Shown here: positions 48,415-57,489 of the stretch, piece by piece | How positions within the stretch are numbered: the first letter of the stretch is position 1 | How the letters are laid out: every line of letters begins with the position of its first letter | From: Tildeniella torsiva UHER 1998/13D | GTDB lineage: Bacteria; Cyanobacteriota; Cyanobacteriia; Phormidesmidales; Phormidesmidaceae | Direction of reading: 5' to 3' | Assembly: GCA_019358835.1 (NCBI GenBank) | Contig: JAHHIH010000004.1 | Location: forward strand, 248,001-312,000 | Length of the DNA: 64,000 nt | Made by a program: the position numbers and the translations under genes | The notes under the pieces: model-generated | What the model saw: the letters and a program-made list of their open reading frames with translations, nothing else | Told to the model about the DNA's origin: nothing | Database searches by the model: none

Positions 48415-51400
48415 ATGTCCTCAGCTTCCCTTCAGGAGCGGCTCGATCGCTACTACCAGCAGGTCAAAATCGTGATTTTGTCGCGGCAGCACCCGGTTAG
48501 CGGCCTCTTGCCCGCCAGCACGGCAGTGAATGTCCACGGCGACTATACCGACGCCTGGGTGCGCGACAACGTCTACAGCATTCTGGCGGTGTGGGGGGTA
48601 GGGCTGGCCTACCGCCACCTCGATGACGACCGAGGCCGCACGGTGGAGCTAGAGCAGAGCGTCGTCAAGCTGATGCGCGGCTTGCTTCAGGCCATGCTGC
48701 GCCAGGCCAAGAAAGTTGAGCACTTTAAAGAGCGGCAAGATCCACTTCAGGCGTTGCACGCCAAGTACGACACGGGCACGGGGCTACCCGTGGTCGGCGA
48801 CGGCGAGTGGGGCCACCTGCAAATCGACGCCACCTCGGTGTTTTTGCTCATGCTGGCTCAGATGATAGCCTCGGGGCTGCAAATCATCTACACCCAGGAT
48901 GAAGTCAACTTTGTGCAAAACCTGGTCTACTACATTGGCCGCGCCTACCGCACCCCCGACTACGGCATTTGGGAGCGGGGCAACAAAATCAACCACGGCA
49001 AGCCCGAGCTCAACGCCAGCTCCGTGGGCATGGCCAAGGCCGCGTTAGAGGCGCTACGGGGGTTTAACCTGTTTGGCATGCGCGGGGGGCAGTCCTCCAC
49101 GATTCACGTGCTCACCGATGAGATTGCCCGCGCCCGCATTACCCTAGAGTCGCTGCTGCCCCGTGAGTCAGGATCCAAAGAAATTGACGCGGCGCTGCTC
49201 AGCGTAGTGGGCTACCCGGCCTTTGCCATCGACGACGAGCAGCTGGCCCAAAGGACCCGGCAAAAAATTATCGACAAGCTGCAAGGCTCCTACGGCTGCA
49301 AGCGGTTTTTGCGCGACGGCCACCAGACGGTGATTGAAGACACTCACCGACTGCACTACGAGCCGGAGGAACTGCGGCAGTTCGAGCACATCGAGTGCGA
49401 GTGGCCGCTGTTTTTTACCTACCTGTGGCTAGATAGTTTGTTCGCGGGCGATCGCGACCAAATCCAGTTCTACCAGGAGCGCCTAGCGGCTCTCACCGTC
49501 GATCGCAACGGCCATGGCCTGCTGCCCGAGCTCTACTACGTGCCCGAAAACAGCCTGGAGGCCGAGCGGGCCAAGCCCGGCAGCCAGCCCCGCCTACCCA
49601 ACGACAACCTGCCCCTAGTGTGGGCCCAGAGCCTCTACCTGCTGGGGCAACTGCTGCAAGACGGGCTGCTCAAACCTAGCGACATCGACCCTCTGGGGCG
49701 GCACCGCGCCCTGGGCGACCACCGCTACCCGGTGGTGCAGGTGGCGCTACTAGCTGAAGACAAGGCCCTGCAAACGGAGCTGGCCACCTACGGCCTGCCC
49801 ACCCAAACCCTCGAAGAGATTGACCCGGTGCAGGTGTTCCCCGCCACCGAGCTGTCGTCGATCTATGCCGAAATTGGCAAGAACGACAAGCTAGACCTCA
49901 GCGGTCGTCCGGTGCGGCGGCTGCGCAGCCTGACCACCTCCCGCATTTTTCGCATCAAGGGTACGTCGGTGGTGTTTTTGCCGTCGTTCTTAGACCAGCA
50001 GCGGTTTTATCTCACCCTCGACTACCACTTTCTAGTCGCCCAGGTTCGCAGCGAGCTGGCCTACATCTACGATCACTGGCGCGAGCCGGGGCGGCCCACC
50101 GTGACGCTGCTGCTGACCCACGCCATGTTTGAGCTGGGTCACAAACCCATTTACGATTCGCCATTGATGGCACTGATGCACGAGTTGCAGGACGATCGCT
50201 GCGATCACGTCCCCGTCAAGCTCGGCCCCCTGCACCAGCTGATGATGACCACCAGCCTGGAGCGCATCGACAACGTCAACGGCTACCAGCTAGGCAGTAC
50301 CTCCGTGGGCTACACGCCTCTGTGGACGGCCTACCTGGGCTTTGAGCCCGATCGCGACGGCCCCCTATCGCTGCTCGAAGAGTACACCCTGGAGAACGAA
50401 ACCGACCTCGACAACCTGCTCAGCCAGCTGCGCGAGTCAAACAACATCTACGAGCAAATTGAGCTGCTCAGCACCCTCAAGCATTTGCACGGCAGCGGCT
50501 TTAACACCGGCTTTGGCGGCCCCAACCACGCCATCACCGTCGCAGACCTGCTAGATGAGGTCTACGCCAAGGCCAGCCAGCTAGAGCAGTGGGGCATCTT
50601 GCGCCGCGCCGCTGGTCTGCTAGAGAAGGCCGATATCACCCTGTCAGATGCGGTAACTGAGCTGCTAGTGCGCCAGAAGCAAATTTCCGTGGGCAAATCC
50701 TACAGTGAGGAATCGCTGATTAGTGAGCCCATGGGTCACAGCGAAATTGTCGATAAAATTCGTACCTTCTGCGGCGACGATGTGCGCGACCACGTGCTCA
50801 CCCAGGAGGTGCTGATCGACCTCAGCATTCTGATCAAAGCCGAGCCTTCCCTCTTTAAAGGACTGATGACCCTGCGGGTGGGCTACCTGCTGCTGCTGAT
50901 CACCAGCGAACTGGCCCGCGAGCGCGGTATCACCCAAGACGAAGCCTACGGTCAGCTGATCGACCTCAGCCCCTTTGAGCTTAAGACTCGCCTGCGCCAG
51001 GTGCTAGCCGGGTTCGACGGGCTCAACCAGTCGATCTTTCGGCGGGAGTCGCTGCACGTTAAGCCCCACAATCCGATCAACTGGCAGGTGGTGCCCGACG
51101 ATATTGAACCAGCCGCCGAAGAAGCCGAAACGCCTACTTCCCACGACTGGTGGCGCAAGCGGGTGATTGACGGCGAAATCGCCCGCATCTCGGAGGAGTT
51201 TTACACCCAAGTGTGGGAGGTGCTGAAGCACTCGAAGGGCATCGTGATCGGCAATAAGTTTGATCGTAAGAACCGGTTGGATAGCGATCGCATCCTCTCC
51301 GAAATGACTCCCGGCGAGCAAAACTTTGAGCGCCGCATCACCCACCTGCTAAACAAGATTCAGGCTCCCGAATACCGCCATGTCAACCTCGAAGCCCTGC

Positions 51401-51669
51401 GCGAAATGGGCGAAATCTTTAAGGTCAACCCCGATCTATACTTTGAAGACCACATCTATCTCGATGTGCTGATTGGCCACGCCGTGCGCCTTGGCTGGCT
51501 CGACCAACAGCCCGATCGCGCCGCCTTCTACGAATCCGAGAAAGCCGCCGCCTGGCAGTCGTTCTATCGGCTACCGCCGACCCAGTGCGCCACCTACATC
51601 GCCATGGGGCTTCAGTTTCTCACGGTGCTGGGCGAAGCTGAGACAGAGCTTTTAAACGGGGTTGCATAA
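48415..51669 (+). CDS. Glycoside hydrolase family 15 / phosphorylase kinase alpha-like protein
   Basis: A very long protein (1084 aa) of the GH15-related family that includes eukaryotic phosphorylase kinase regulatory subunits. The (alpha/alpha)6 toroid spans roughly residues 5-430, with SGLLPASTAVNVHGDYTDAWVRDN at the start and GDGEWGHLQIDATSVFLL (about 130). The C-terminal 600 residues follow the PhK-like extension, with DDRCDHVPVKLG near 600. In cyanobacteria such proteins probably act on glycogen or its regulation, but the activity is not established. ATG 48415 follows the longer frame that lacks homology. Cofactor binding cannot be judged. Confidence 0.88.
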   Translation: MSSASLQERLDRYYQQVKIVILSRQHPVSGLLPASTAVNVHGDYTDAWVRDNVYSILAVWGVGLAYRHLDDDRGRTVELEQSVVKLMRGLLQAMLRQAKKVEHFKERQDPLQALHAKYDTGTGLPVVGDGEWGHLQIDATSVFLLMLAQMIASGLQIIYTQDEVNFVQNLVYYIGRAYRTPDYGIWERGNKINHGKPELNASSVGMAKAALEALRGFNLFGMRGGQSSTIHVLTDEIARARITLESLLPRESGSKEIDAALLSVVGYPAFAIDDEQLAQRTRQKIIDKLQGSYGCKRFLRDGHQTVIEDTHRLHYEPEELRQFEHIECEWPLFFTYLWLDSLFAGDRDQIQFYQERLAALTVDRNGHGLLPELYYVPENSLEAERAKPGSQPRLPNDNLPLVWAQSLYLLGQLLQDGLLKPSDIDPLGRHRALGDHRYPVVQVALLAEDKALQTELATYGLPTQTLEEIDPVQVFPATELSSIYAEIGKNDKLDLSGRPVRRLRSLTTSRIFRIKGTSVVFLPSFLDQQRFYLTLDYHFLVAQVRSELAYIYDHWREPGRPTVTLLLTHAMFELGHKPIYDSPLMALMHELQDDRCDHVPVKLGPLHQLMMTTSLERIDNVNGYQLGSTSVGYTPLWTAYLGFEPDRDGPLSLLEEYTLENETDLDNLLSQLRESNNIYEQIELLSTLKHLHGSGFNTGFGGPNHAITVADLLDEVYAKASQLEQWGILRRAAGLLEKADITLSDAVTELLVRQKQISVGKSYSEESLISEPMGHSEIVDKIRTFCGDDVRDHVLTQEVLIDLSILIKAEPSLFKGLMTLRVGYLLLLITSELARERGITQDEAYGQLIDLSPFELKTRLRQVLAGFDGLNQSIFRRESLHVKPHNPINWQVVPDDIEPAAEEAETPTSHDWWRKRVIDGEIARISEEFYTQVWEVLKHSKGIVIGNKFDRKNRLDSDRILSEMTPGEQNFERRITHLLNKIQAPEYRHVNLEALREMGEIFKVNPDLYFEDHIYLDVLIGHAVRLGWLDQQPDRAAFYESEKAAAWQSFYRLPPTQCATYIAMGLQFLTVLGEAETELLNGVA

Positions 51670-51789
51670 AATTGGCTCATCTTATAAAAAACCGAATTGA
51701 TTCATACGGGTAGGTGAGAGCTTGCCCGCGCGAGCAGGACGCTTGCCCTACAGATTTTCACGATTCATGAAGGATTGCTAGAGAGGAAA

Positions 51790-52785
51790 TCACAATAACT
51801 GAGAGATCAGCTTTTGATATTGCTGATCTGCGTCAAAAGCATCCGCTCCTATCTGAGTAGTGCATGTGATGTCTGGAGGGATACCAATACAAATTGGTGA
51901 GATCACGATTTGCTGCTGTTCCAAGTTCCAATCATTTGATCCCACGTTTCGACATTTTATGAGCTTGCCGAAGCCATTCCAAATTCCATGCTCTGAGAAA
52001 TGTATAAACGATGAATCCGAATACATATAATTTGAATCTAGCACCATACAAGTCTCAATAATGCACTCGCTCGACTCGTTTTTTACTTGCCTTCGCATAG
52101 TTGGGGATGGGCCTAGAATCTGGCCACCATGCTCAACCAGATCCTTTTGATAAGGAATATCCTGCCCAATAAACTGACAAGAGTAACTAACCAACTGCCC
52201 AACCTTCTCTTTAGGTGATATTGCACCAACCTCGAAAAGATTTATGTCATACATTTTTAATCCATCTACCACTGCAAACAAGCATTCTTCAAAGAAAGAT
52301 CTATTCTCTGCAAGCTTGATCCAATCCAGACTATTTTTGTGGTTAGGCCAAAGTGTATTGTAAGCACCAGCTTGGCTAGGATACTCATGTGGAGTACCAC
52401 TCAAAAATGAAAATGAAAAGCAATTTTTGTATAAGGCTTCGAGACGATGAACGTTTAGATAGTAAATACTTCTATACTTGTTTGCATTTTCTCTTAGAGA
52501 AATGTCAAGGTTGCTGCATTTGCCAATCCACTCTTGTTTATAAGCGCGAATTTGATTTTGAGTAATGTTACGCCGCATGGTTGACGAAGAATGTACATCA
52601 AGATGACATTCTCCACACAGCCCTACTGCATTTTCTTCAATACTTCTAGAATGATCTCCATCAATATGGTGGATATTGGCAACTCTCCTATGCTCTGGAC
52701 AAATACAGCATCTGTGATGGCACTCAGTTAAAATTTTGTCTGCTACTTGCTTAGGCCAAGGCTTACGCTTCATCATTTTGGACAA
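51790..52785 (-). CDS. HNH endonuclease domain protein, AT-rich, probably acquired
   Basis: A 331-aa protein. Residues 20-66 form an HNH nuclease with two zinc-type Cys pairs: CCICPEHRR and CGECH, with the core IHHIDGDHSRSIEENAV. The remaining 260 residues have no domain I recognise; they contain a beta-rich C-terminal half. The coding sequence is clearly AT-richer than every neighbour and uses TTT, AAA and AAT codons more often, as expected of recent transfer. Such HNH fusions are often found in defence systems, but no partner gene is adjacent. It lies between GH15 and an exporter. Confidence 0.85.
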   Translation of the reverse strand: MSKMMKRKPWPKQVADKILTECHHRCCICPEHRRVANIHHIDGDHSRSIEENAVGLCGECHLDVHSSSTMRRNITQNQIRAYKQEWIGKCSNLDISLRENANKYRSIYYLNVHRLEALYKNCFSFSFLSGTPHEYPSQAGAYNTLWPNHKNSLDWIKLAENRSFFEECLFAVVDGLKMYDINLFEVGAISPKEKVGQLVSYSCQFIGQDIPYQKDLVEHGGQILGPSPTMRRQVKNESSECIIETCMVLDSNYMYSDSSFIHFSEHGIWNGFGKLIKCRNVGSNDWNLEQQQIVISPICIGIPPDITCTTQIGADAFDADQQYQKLISQLL

Positions 52786-52806
52786 GTCACAGTAGTCTGG
52801 ATAGAC

Positions 52807-54024
52807 TCATCCTAATTTAGCGGTGCCACGCCCCGATAGCGTTATGGCAAACCAGGCGGTTAGCAGCGTTAGCGCTCCAGCGATCCAAAACGGAAAGCTG
52901 TAGCTGACGCTGACCAGCAGCCCCGCTGTCGCCGGGCCGATCGCATTGGAAATACTCAGGTACGACGCGTTCAGCCCCATCACTTCCCCCTGTTCTCGGG
53001 GGCCGCTGTTGAGCGATAGCAGCGCATCGATCAGCGGCATGGGGAACGAGTTGACGGCGCTAAAGACGACGGCGATCGCCACAAACGCCACAATATTCGG
53101 AAACGCGGGCATCAGCAAAAACAAAATGCCTCGCGCCGCCAGCGCCCCCGCCAAAATCTGCACCAGGGCAAACCGCCGCCGCAGTGGCTCCAGGGCAAAC
53201 ACCTGCGTCACAAAGCCGATGATCCCCACCGCTGCGAACATGATCGCCAGATTGCGGGCGTCTTGCCCCAGCACCTTGAGAAAGAAGGGCTGAAAGGCAA
53301 AGGTAAAGATCGTGAAGGTGAAGCCGCTAAAGAAGGTCAGCCAGAAGATGCGGCCAAAGCGGCGATCGGTAGCCGATCGGGCCAACCGACCAAAGCCAAA
53401 ATCGCGCCAGGAAATGCGAAAGATTGGAGAGTGGTTTTCTAGCGTCTCCGGCAGCAGCACCAGGCAGAGCAGAGTGGCAAACAGGGCGATCGCCGCCGAA
53501 AACAAAAACCCCATACCCAAACTGGTAAACCCCGGCAGCGGCGGCACCAGCTGCGCCACATAGCTCAGGGGCGGCCCCACCACAAACCCCAGCCGAAACA
53601 CTGCTCCAAAAATGCCGTAGGCCCGCGCCCGCTGTTCCACCGTCGTAATGTCGCTAACGATGGCCTGGGCGATCGATGTGTTGCCACCAGTAACGCCGTC
53701 CAGTAGACGCGCGGCAAACAGTACCCAGGCCACCGAGGCCAGCCCCGCCATCAAATTCGCCGCTACGGTGCCCAGCAGGCTAATAATTAGCAGCGGCTTG
53801 CGACCCATACGATCGGAGAGCCGTCCTAGGATTGGCGTGGCAATGAACTGCGCTGCGGCATAGGCCGTAGTCAGCAAACTGGCCTGAAAATCGCTGAGGC
53901 CAAATTCCACTGCATAGGGGTAAATTAGCGGAATAATCAGCGTGAACCCCACCGCATTGATAAACGCTACCAGAGCAGCAATCCAAAACCGCAGAGGCAG
54001 GCGTGAGGAGTCAGCTGAGGTCAT
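52807..54024 (-). CDS. MFS transporter (drug-exporter type)
   Basis: A 405-aa major facilitator with 12 membrane helices. The loop 2-3 signature GRLSDRMGRKPLL (about residues 62-74) and TGGNTSIAQAIVSDIT (about 111-126, motif C-like) match the drug:H+ antiporter and tetracycline-resistance group. Substrate unknown. It is divergent from the EEP gene 12 bases away, so they share a short promoter region. Confidence 0.92.
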   Translation of the reverse strand: MTSADSSRLPLRFWIAALVAFINAVGFTLIIPLIYPYAVEFGLSDFQASLLTTAYAAAQFIATPILGRLSDRMGRKPLLIISLLGTVAANLMAGLASVAWVLFAARLLDGVTGGNTSIAQAIVSDITTVEQRARAYGIFGAVFRLGFVVGPPLSYVAQLVPPLPGFTSLGMGFLFSAAIALFATLLCLVLLPETLENHSPIFRISWRDFGFGRLARSATDRRFGRIFWLTFFSGFTFTIFTFAFQPFFLKVLGQDARNLAIMFAAVGIIGFVTQVFALEPLRRRFALVQILAGALAARGILFLLMPAFPNIVAFVAIAVVFSAVNSFPMPLIDALLSLNSGPREQGEVMGLNASYLSISNAIGPATAGLLVSVSYSFPFWIAGALTLLTAWFAITLSGRGTAKLG

Positions 54025-54035
54025 AAAATCAATCT

Positions 54036-55028
54036 ATGAAAAATGTTTTCGTCACTGTATCGCTGGCGCTGGGGCTGCCGGTGGCCGCGCTGGTAGGCAC
54101 CTTTGTCTATATCAGCTCTCCCAACGGTCAAGCCGCTGACTACGACAACCTGGTTACCTACGAAGCCTATGCCCCTGGCACCGCCAACCCTGAGCAGCTT
54201 AGCGTAGTCAGCTACAACATTGGCTACCTGTCGGGGTTGACCAACCAGCAGGCGGTGGAACGCGATCAGGCGCTGTTCGAGAGCAATCAGGCCACCGCCA
54301 TCAAAGCCCTGGGCGAGCTAGAGCCCGACATTGTGGCGCTGCAAGAAATCGACTTCGACGCCTACCGATCGTTTAACCTCAACCAGCAGTATGCAGTGGC
54401 AGCGGCGTTGGAGATGGCGTTTGGGGCGATCGCTGTCAACTGGGACAAACGCTACGTGCCCTTCCCCTACTGGCCACCCCAGGCTCACTACAAGCAGGTG
54501 ATCTCGGGGCAGGCCGTGCTCAGCCGCTACCCCATTCGCCGCAACGAACGGCTGGTGCTAGAGAAGGTGCCGACGAATCCGTTTTACTACAATGCGCTGT
54601 ACCTCGATCGCGTCGCTCAAGTTACCGAAATCGACGTATCCGGCCAACTGCTCATTGTCATCAACATTCACCTCGAAGCGTTTGATGCCCCTACTCGGAT
54701 CCGCCAAACTCAGGTGGTGCGCGAGCTAGCTGAGGGCTACGCTGAGGACTACCCTGTTTTGCTGTTGGGCGACTTCAACAGCAGCCTCAACCGCGACGAA
54801 GGCGACGATCCGCGTTCGATTGGTATCCTGCTCGACTCTCCGGTGCTGGCCTCGGCACTGCCCACAGCCCCGTCGTCGTTTACCTTTCCGTCTGACCAAC
54901 CCCAGTACGTGCTCGACTACATCTTCTACACCCCCGCCACCCTAGAGATCATTGACGCGGCAGTGGTGAATGAGGCGGCCCAGGCATCAGATCATCTGCC
55001 GATTCAGGCCCAGGTGAGACTGCGCTAA
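54036..55028 (+). CDS. Exported endonuclease/exonuclease/phosphatase (EEP) family protein
   Basis: A 330-aa metal-dependent enzyme with an N-terminal membrane anchor (residues 4-27). EEP motifs are all present: LSVVSYNIGYL (Asn), IVALQEIDFDAYRS (Glu), LLLGDFNSS (Asp, Asn) and SDHLPIQAQV (Asp, His). The family includes sphingomyelinases, inositol phosphatases and nucleases; the substrate is not evident. The extracytoplasmic location suggests phosphate or lipid substrates. Divergent from the MFS gene. Confidence 0.9.
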   Translation: MKNVFVTVSLALGLPVAALVGTFVYISSPNGQAADYDNLVTYEAYAPGTANPEQLSVVSYNIGYLSGLTNQQAVERDQALFESNQATAIKALGELEPDIVALQEIDFDAYRSFNLNQQYAVAAALEMAFGAIAVNWDKRYVPFPYWPPQAHYKQVISGQAVLSRYPIRRNERLVLEKVPTNPFYYNALYLDRVAQVTEIDVSGQLLIVINIHLEAFDAPTRIRQTQVVRELAEGYAEDYPVLLLGDFNSSLNRDEGDDPRSIGILLDSPVLASALPTAPSSFTFPSDQPQYVLDYIFYTPATLEIIDAAVVNEAAQASDHLPIQAQVRLR

Positions 55029-55118
55029 GGGGGCAGCCCCAGTGGTCGTTTTGGCTTAGTCGAGTGTTACTTCGTAATTTCACTTAAGGCTTTGTACCGT
55101 CGCTGTCTCAGCAGTGGA

Positions 55119-55787
55119 TTAGGGAGTGGCCTGGGCGACGCCCACCTGAGCGCACATTTCCACCAGGGGGCAGCGCCCACATTTAGGCCGATCGCCCGTG
55201 CAGATGTGTTTGCCAAAGGGCACCAGCAGCCGATTGATCTCTACCCAGTAGGGCTGCGGTAGTTTGGCTTCCAAGGCCGTCATGGTCTTTTCGGGAGACT
55301 TGGTTTGCACGTAGCCCCAGCGATTGGTGACCCGGTGCACGTGCACATCGACGCTGATGCAGGGGTAGCCTAGCGCCACCCCCAGCGCCAGATGGGCACA
55401 CTTCGGCCCCACCCCTTTGAACTGCATCAGCACCTCGGGGTCGGCAGGCAGGTTGCCACCGAATTCAGCCAGAATCTGCTGGGATATCTGATGGATCTGT
55501 GGAGCCTTGTTCTCGGCAAAGGTGGATCCGTCAATGAGGGTTAGAATCTCGTCTACTTCTAGCCCCACCATTTGCTCAGGTGTACGCGCCCTTGCAAACA
55601 GCCGCTGCGACACCGGCACACTCACCTCGTCGTAGGTGCGAATGGAAATGATGCAGGCGACGAGCTGCTCGTAGAGCGTGTCGAAGCCCTCTTCCGCCAG
55701 CTGAAACATAGCGGCTTTGGGAAATGGGGCCACCGCCTCGCGCAGCAGGGCGATCGCCCGGTCGATATCAAACTCCTTGGCAGTCAC
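55119..55787 (-). CDS. nth: Endonuclease III-like DNA glycosylase (HhH-GPD, 4Fe-4S)
   Basis: A 222-aa base-excision-repair glycosylase/lyase. The helix-hairpin-helix LMQFKGVGPKCAHLAL (about residues 123-138) carries the catalytic Lys, and CISVDVHVHRVTNRWGY the catalytic Asp. The C-terminal FCL cluster is C-x6-C-x2-C-x5-C (CTGDRPKCGRCPLVEMC), so the Fe-S site is complete. Differs somewhat from classical Nth at the K-helix, so the name is used in the broad sense. It overlaps no neighbour; cysK begins 30 bases away on the same strand. Confidence 0.87.
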   Translation of the reverse strand: MTAKEFDIDRAIALLREAVAPFPKAAMFQLAEEGFDTLYEQLVACIISIRTYDEVSVPVSQRLFARARTPEQMVGLEVDEILTLIDGSTFAENKAPQIHQISQQILAEFGGNLPADPEVLMQFKGVGPKCAHLALGVALGYPCISVDVHVHRVTNRWGYVQTKSPEKTMTALEAKLPQPYWVEINRLLVPFGKHICTGDRPKCGRCPLVEMCAQVGVAQATP

Positions 55788-55817
55788 TACGCTACAGAGA
55801 TGCAGGACTCAGTGAAA

Positions 55818-56780
55818 CTAGGTCATTACCAGGGGAGCCATCAGCTCAGGGTCTTGGAACAGCGGCGTGCTCAGGTAGCGCTCGCCAAAGCTGGGCTGGA
55901 TGATCACAATCAGCTTGCCGTCGTTTTCGGGGCGCAGGCCCACCTCAACGGCGGCTTTGACGGCGGCTCCGGTGGAAATGCCCGAGAGCAGGCCTTCTTC
56001 GCGGGCGAGGCGGCGACCGTAGGCGATCGCATCCTCATCGCTAACCTGCACCACCTCGTCGATCAGAGCTACGTTCAGCACTTCGGGCACAAACCCTGCC
56101 CCAATGCCCTGAATTTTGTGGGAGCCGGGCCGCCCGCCCGACAGTACTGGGCTGTTGATAGGTTCAACGGCGATCGCCTTAAACCCCGGCTTGCGCTGCT
56201 TCAGCACATCGGCCACGCCGGTTATGGTGCCGCCCGTGCCTACGCCCGCCACCAGGATATCGACCTGGCCATCGGTGTCGGCCCAGATCTCTTCGGCAGT
56301 GGTGCGGCGGTGAATGTCGGGGTTGGCTGGGTTGCGAAACTGTTGCAGCATGTAGGCGTCGGGCAGGCTATCGAGAATATCCTGCGCCCGCTGAATGCAG
56401 CCCGACATGCCCGCCACGCCAGGGGTCAGCTCTAGCTCGGCCCCGTAGGCCCGCAGCATGGCCCGCCGCTCAGAACTCATGGTTTCGGGCATGGTGAGAA
56501 TCAGGCGATAGCCCTTCGCTGCCGCCGCCATAGCCAGGGCAATGCCGGTGTTGCCCGAGGTGGGCTCGACCAGGGTGGTTTTGCCGGGGGTGATCAGCCC
56601 TTCGGCTTCGGCGGCCTCAATCATGTTGATGCCAATGCGGTCTTTGACCGAGGCCGAGGGGTTCATGCCCTCCAGCTTGATCACCAGCCGGGCTAGGCAG
56701 CCGGCCTCTTGGGGAATGCGGTTGAGCTGCACCAGGGGGGTGCGGCCAATGAGTTGAGTCACGTTTTCGGCAATTCGCAT
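55818..56780 (-). CDS. cysK: Cysteine synthase A (O-acetylserine sulfhydrylase)
   Basis: A 320-aa PLP enzyme that makes cysteine from O-acetylserine and sulfide. PLP-Lys lies in [12 protein letters not shown] (about residue 45), the [10 protein letters not shown] loop binds substrate carboxylate, and the phosphate loop [10 protein letters not shown] is at about 177. The length is normal. It follows the Rrf2 regulator by 9 bases in the same direction. In Bacillus, CysK also acts as a co-regulator of the Rrf2 protein CymR, so this pair may share that logic; it is inferred. Confidence 0.94.
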   Translation of the reverse strand: MRIAENVTQLIGRTPLVQLNRIPQEAGCLARLVIKLEGMNPSASVKDRIGINMIEAAEAEGLITPGKTTLVEPTSGNTGIALAMAAAAKGYRLILTMPETMSSERRAMLRAYGAELELTPGVAGMSGCIQRAQDILDSLPDAYMLQQFRNPANPDIHRRTTAEEIWADTDGQVDILVAGVGTGGTITGVADVLKQRKPGFKAIAVEPINSPVLSGGRPGSHKIQGIGAGFVPEVLNVALIDEVVQVSDEDAIAYGRRLAREEGLLSGISTGAAVKAAVEVGLRPENDGKLIVIIQPSFGERYLSTPLFQDPELMAPLVMT

Positions 56781-56789
56781 GGGCCTGGC

Positions 56790-57224
56790 CTAGATGTAAT
56801 ACATAATGTCGACTTGCTGTTGGGCGTTGCGCTTTTCGACCATGTCTTGCAGGGTGTACTTTTGCAGCACCCCCTCGGCGGCTTGGCGCACCTCTCCCCA
56901 CACGCCCTGAATCACCTGCGCTTCGGGCGTGTTCGATGTCCGCGCTGGGTCAGCCTGGGGCTCAAACCCTTCTATGCAGCTCACCACATCATAGAGGGTA
57001 ATCTTCCACGGATCGCGGGCCAGCAGATAGCCACCCCGCGCCCCCCGCTGGCTCTTGACGAGGCCCGCCCGGCGCAGGGTGGCCAGCAGCTGCTCCAGAT
57101 AGCGATCGGGAATATTCTGCTGGCTAGCAATCTGCCGAATTTGCAGCGGTTCGCCGCTGGCATAGTGGGGGCTCAGCTCTAGCAGCGCTAGCAGAGCATA
57201 TTCACTTTTAGAAGACAAATCCAC
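56790..57224 (-). CDS. Rrf2 family transcriptional regulator (CymR-like)
   Basis: A 144-aa winged-helix regulator from GTG 57224. The N-terminal SSKSEYALLALLELS, then QIRQIASQQNIPDRYLEQLLATLRRAGLVKSQRGARGGYLLAR, are the HTH and wing; the C-terminal half ends in VEKRNAQQQVDIMYYI. Only one Cys (VVSCIEGF) is present, so it is not an Fe-S IscR. The longer frame back to 57275 would place its N-terminus over a TATAAT promoter box (57261-57256), so GTG is preferred. Probably controls cysK, 9 bases downstream. Confidence 0.9.
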   Translation of the reverse strand: MDLSSKSEYALLALLELSPHYASGEPLQIRQIASQQNIPDRYLEQLLATLRRAGLVKSQRGARGGYLLARDPWKITLYDVVSCIEGFEPQADPARTSNTPEAQVIQGVWGEVRQAAEGVLQKYTLQDMVEKRNAQQQVDIMYYI

Positions 57225-57249
57225 AGGGCGGGCAAGGTAAAGAGCGATA

Positions 57250-57265
57250 CGGTTTATTATACTCC
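57250..57265 (-). promoter_or_regulatory. Promoter -10 box of the Rrf2-cysK operon
   Basis: On the minus strand GGAGTATAATAAACC contains a consensus TATAAT (57261-57256). It lies 31 bases before GTG 57224. A -35 element upstream is weak, so an activator or extended -10 may help. Confidence 0.55.
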
Positions 57266-57489
57266 GGTTCTCCACTGGGGTTTGCAGGATTATGCGATCG
57301 CCAAAAAACTGCTGGATTTGTATTGGGCTTCACTAAACGCCACAGGGCTTCGGAGTAGTGTTCTGGAAGGTGTTCGGGGATACATAGATATAGCGGCGAT
57401 CGCACTTACTCCCCAGGCCGTCGCCCCAGCGTCACCCCTCCCAGTCACGGCTTCAGCACCGCAGGCAAACCTCTGGCAGGCCCTTTTCT

